NCBI GenBank assembly: GCA_007128085.1
Contig: SKYC01000030.1
Span: 1 to 8,045 of the forward strand
Length of the DNA: 8,045 bases
DNA from: Saprospiraceae bacterium
GTDB lineage: Bacteria > Bacteroidota > Bacteroidia > Chitinophagales > Saprospiraceae
Reading direction: 5' to 3'
Both the position numbers and the translations under genes were made by a program. Position 1 is the first letter of the stretch. Each line of letters starts with the position of its first letter. A model generated the notes under the pieces. The model had not been told where the DNA came from, did no database searches, and saw only the letters and a program-made list of their open reading frames with translations. Below, in pieces: positions 7,024 to 8,045 of this stretch.

Positions 7024-7051
7024 CAAAAGTAATAAAAAAAAATCGAAGAAA
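7024..7051 (-). promoter_or_regulatory. Candidate Bacteroidota-type promoter for the four-helix membrane protein gene
   Basis: Read on the minus strand, TACTTTTG (7031-7024) is an exact match to the TAnnTTTG -7 element. About 16 bp upstream lies TTTC (7051-7048), three of four matches to the -33 TTTG, with spacing slightly short. Transcription would begin near 7017, giving a leader of about 35 nt. An A9/T9 run lies between the two boxes. Confidence 0.45.
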
Positions 7052-7112
7052 CAGGGTTTGGAGGCCCGGCTTTTTAGCGTTACCCAGATCCTGAACACCA
7101 AAAGGAGGTGGA

Positions 7113-7502
7113 TTAATCACTACTCTCTCCACTGGCCAGTGTAAGAGATTCCATTTGACCTCCGCGGTTCATTTGCATGACCATGGTATCTCGATCCAAA
7201 CGCAGGAGTTTTACTCCGATTTCGGACTGGCCGTCGGCATGGGTGTACAACATTTCACCCATAAATCGATAGGCCCCGATTTCTTCTCTGTTCCCCAGCT
7301 GTGCAGTGTATGATCCGTCTTTATCGAATGAAAAATTCACTCTACTCGCGTCGTACTCCTGGTTGGTGTCGTCAATTATCCAGGATACTCCGTGCCAGTC
7401 TCCACTGATCAATTTGTGGCGGTCTTCTTTCTCTTCGGAGCAGGAGGCTAAAGTTAGAATAAAGCCGGTAAAACACAGGATAAGCAGCTTGTCAAATTTC
7501 AT
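7113..7502 (-). CDS. Small lipoprotein, lipocalin-like
   Basis: This 129-residue exported lipoprotein starts MKFDKLLILCFTGFILTLASC, a type II signal peptide with lipobox L-A-S-C21. The mature protein would begin CSEEKEDR; an acidic stretch right after the lipidated Cys resembles the lipoprotein export signals that send Bacteroidota lipoproteins to the cell surface. The rest (about 31-125) begins LISGDWHGVSW and is rich in short beta strands, as in the lipocalin-like small proteins common in this phylum, including the LxGxW opening. No catalytic residues are recognisable and the ligand is unknown. Start at 7502 is fixed by the signal peptide; there is no clear ribosome binding site. It lies 130 bp upstream of the four-helix membrane protein gene on the same strand, which seems to have its own promoter. 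Confidence 0.82.
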   Translation of the reverse strand: MKFDKLLILCFTGFILTLASCSEEKEDRHKLISGDWHGVSWIIDDTNQEYDASRVNFSFDKDGSYTAQLGNREEIGAYRFMGEMLYTHADGQSEIGVKLLRLDRDTMVMQMNRGGQMESLTLASGESSD

Positions 7503-7726
7503 CTGAGTAATTTTTTTGGTAGTTGGGGTTAAATATACGAAAAAATTAATAGGTTTAACTTTGAGCAGATTTTGTTACACGAATTAATTCAATGTAAATC
7601 GGGTTGGATGAAGGGGTAAATATTCATCAGAAATGGAGGGCGTGAGAAAAAAGTATTTTCTCCGATTGATTGGGGGAGTTTTCTTTTGGGGGTTGGTTTA
7701 ATGCCCTGGCTTCAGATCCCAGCATT
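7503..7726. other. Intergenic region with no supported gene
   Basis: This AT-rich gap lies between two minus-strand genes. I see no coding frame, RNA gene or repeat in it. CTCC...GGAG at about 7661-7679 followed by TTTTCTTTT could form a 4-5 bp stem with a T-rich tail on the plus strand, but no plus-strand gene ends here. Upstream of the lipoprotein, TATATTTA on the minus strand (about 7539-7532) is a seven-of-eight match to the -7 element without a matching -33 box. Confidence 0.5.
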
Positions 7727-8041
7727 TCAATTACTTTTCTGTACCAAATTCAATCCATGTATTCTATTGAAATGCTTTACATTCAATGTGGCTATCTTTA
7801 AATTATGGGCTTTTGCTGTTGGACTGATAAAGAGATCAATATCAATTAAATTTCCTTCCTTTTTTAATGTTTTGTACATCGATATAGCTTCAATGTTAGA
7901 ATTAATGTCAAAAGGGATAATTGAAACAGCAAAATGAGAATATTTTTGGGTTAGTTCTGCTTGAAAAGAATTCTTCTTATTGGTTTTTCTGAAATAGTCA
8001 ATCAGGACAGATGTGTCCAGGCAAATTAATTCACTCTCCAT
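7727..8041 (-). CDS. vapC: VapC-type PIN-domain toxin with an internal deletion, probably inactive
   Basis: This 104-residue frame reads as a type II toxin-antitoxin VapC ribonuclease. The N-terminus (ICLDTSVLIDYFRK) carries the first PIN acidic residue, Asp9. The C-terminus has DLFISPTAKA (Asp69) and ATLNVKHF (84-91), the usual last strand and motif. Compared with relatives known from memory (about 130 residues), the chain jumps from FAVSII (42) directly to PFDINS (43 on), missing roughly 25-28 residues that normally include the TEYE helix with the second metal-binding acidic residue. IDIDLF also seems one residue short of the usual IPDLF, and SPTA replaces AATA. The frame stays open, so this is an in-frame deletion, not a frameshift. 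Loss of one of the metal ligands argues that the nuclease is dead. The start lies 4 bases from the window edge; a vapB antitoxin would be just outside. It could be a decaying toxin or one whose remnant still binds antitoxin. Confidence 0.78.
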   Translation of the reverse strand: MESELICLDTSVLIDYFRKTNKKNSFQAELTQKYSHFAVSIIPFDINSNIEAISMYKTLKKEGNLIDIDLFISPTAKAHNLKIATLNVKHFNRIHGLNLVQKSN

Positions 8042-8045
8042 TGAT

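Noticed and set aside
7101..7112. AAAGGAGGTGG on the plus strand, a near-perfect Shine-Dalgarno sequence
   Set aside because: No start codon follows at a usable distance, and the region downstream is the 3' end of the minus-strand lipoprotein gene. It also forms a short CACC/GGTG stem, too weak to call a terminator.
7661..7690. Weak stem followed by a T-rich run, a possible terminator
   Set aside because: The stem is only 4-5 bp, the T-run is interrupted, and no plus-strand gene ends nearby.
7686..7937. 83-codon plus-strand open frame opposite the vapC-like gene
   Set aside because: It overlaps the recognisable PIN-domain frame on the other strand and matches no known family.

Overview
The window looks like chromosomal DNA of a member of the Bacteroidota (Cytophagia- or Flavobacteriia-like). 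The evidence is a bacillithiol-type BshA glycosyltransferase, a FixI/CcoI copper ATPase with the N-terminal Cys-cluster domain common in this phylum, a small four-helix membrane protein family best known from Bacteroidota, a lipoprotein with an acidic stretch after the lipidated Cys, a VapC of a kind frequent in the phylum, mostly weak or absent Shine-Dalgarno sites, and one perfect TAnnTTTG -7 box. No rRNA, tRNA, CRISPR array, insertion sequence or phage gene was seen.

Layout, left to right. A possible start of a minus-strand exported protein runs off the left edge (1-32). It is followed by a gene-free stretch and then a minus-strand PLP-dependent cystathionine gamma-synthase/lyase family gene (227-1480). 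Next is a minus-strand P1B copper ATPase of the FixI/CcoI type (1773-4211). Behind it lies a small TGATG-coupled reading frame where ccoS would usually be expected. Upstream, on the same strand, is a MerR-type regulator with a CarH-like C-terminal half (4340-5284). This regulator is divergent from bshA (5398-6549, plus strand) across a 113-bp region with an inverted repeat and a strong bshA ribosome binding site. bshA converges, with a 4-bp gap, on a minus-strand four-helix membrane protein (6554-6982). That is preceded by a minus-strand lipocalin-like lipoprotein (7113-7502), an empty AT-rich stretch, and a minus-strand VapC-type PIN gene (7727-8041) whose open frame has lost an internal segment.

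How the genes may work together. Three of them touch sulfur, thiol or copper chemistry: the trans-sulfuration-type enzyme, the copper exporter for cytochrome oxidase assembly, and the first enzyme of bacillithiol synthesis. They are on different strands and no operon joins them, so a shared pathway is inference. The points most worth a second look are the MerR regulator, which keeps the CarH fold signatures but lacks both cobalt-coordinating histidines; the ccoI gene with no ccoS or cbb3 oxidase genes beside it; and the internally deleted VapC. I did not find a clearly new multi-gene system; most of the window is ordinary housekeeping and accessory chromosome.
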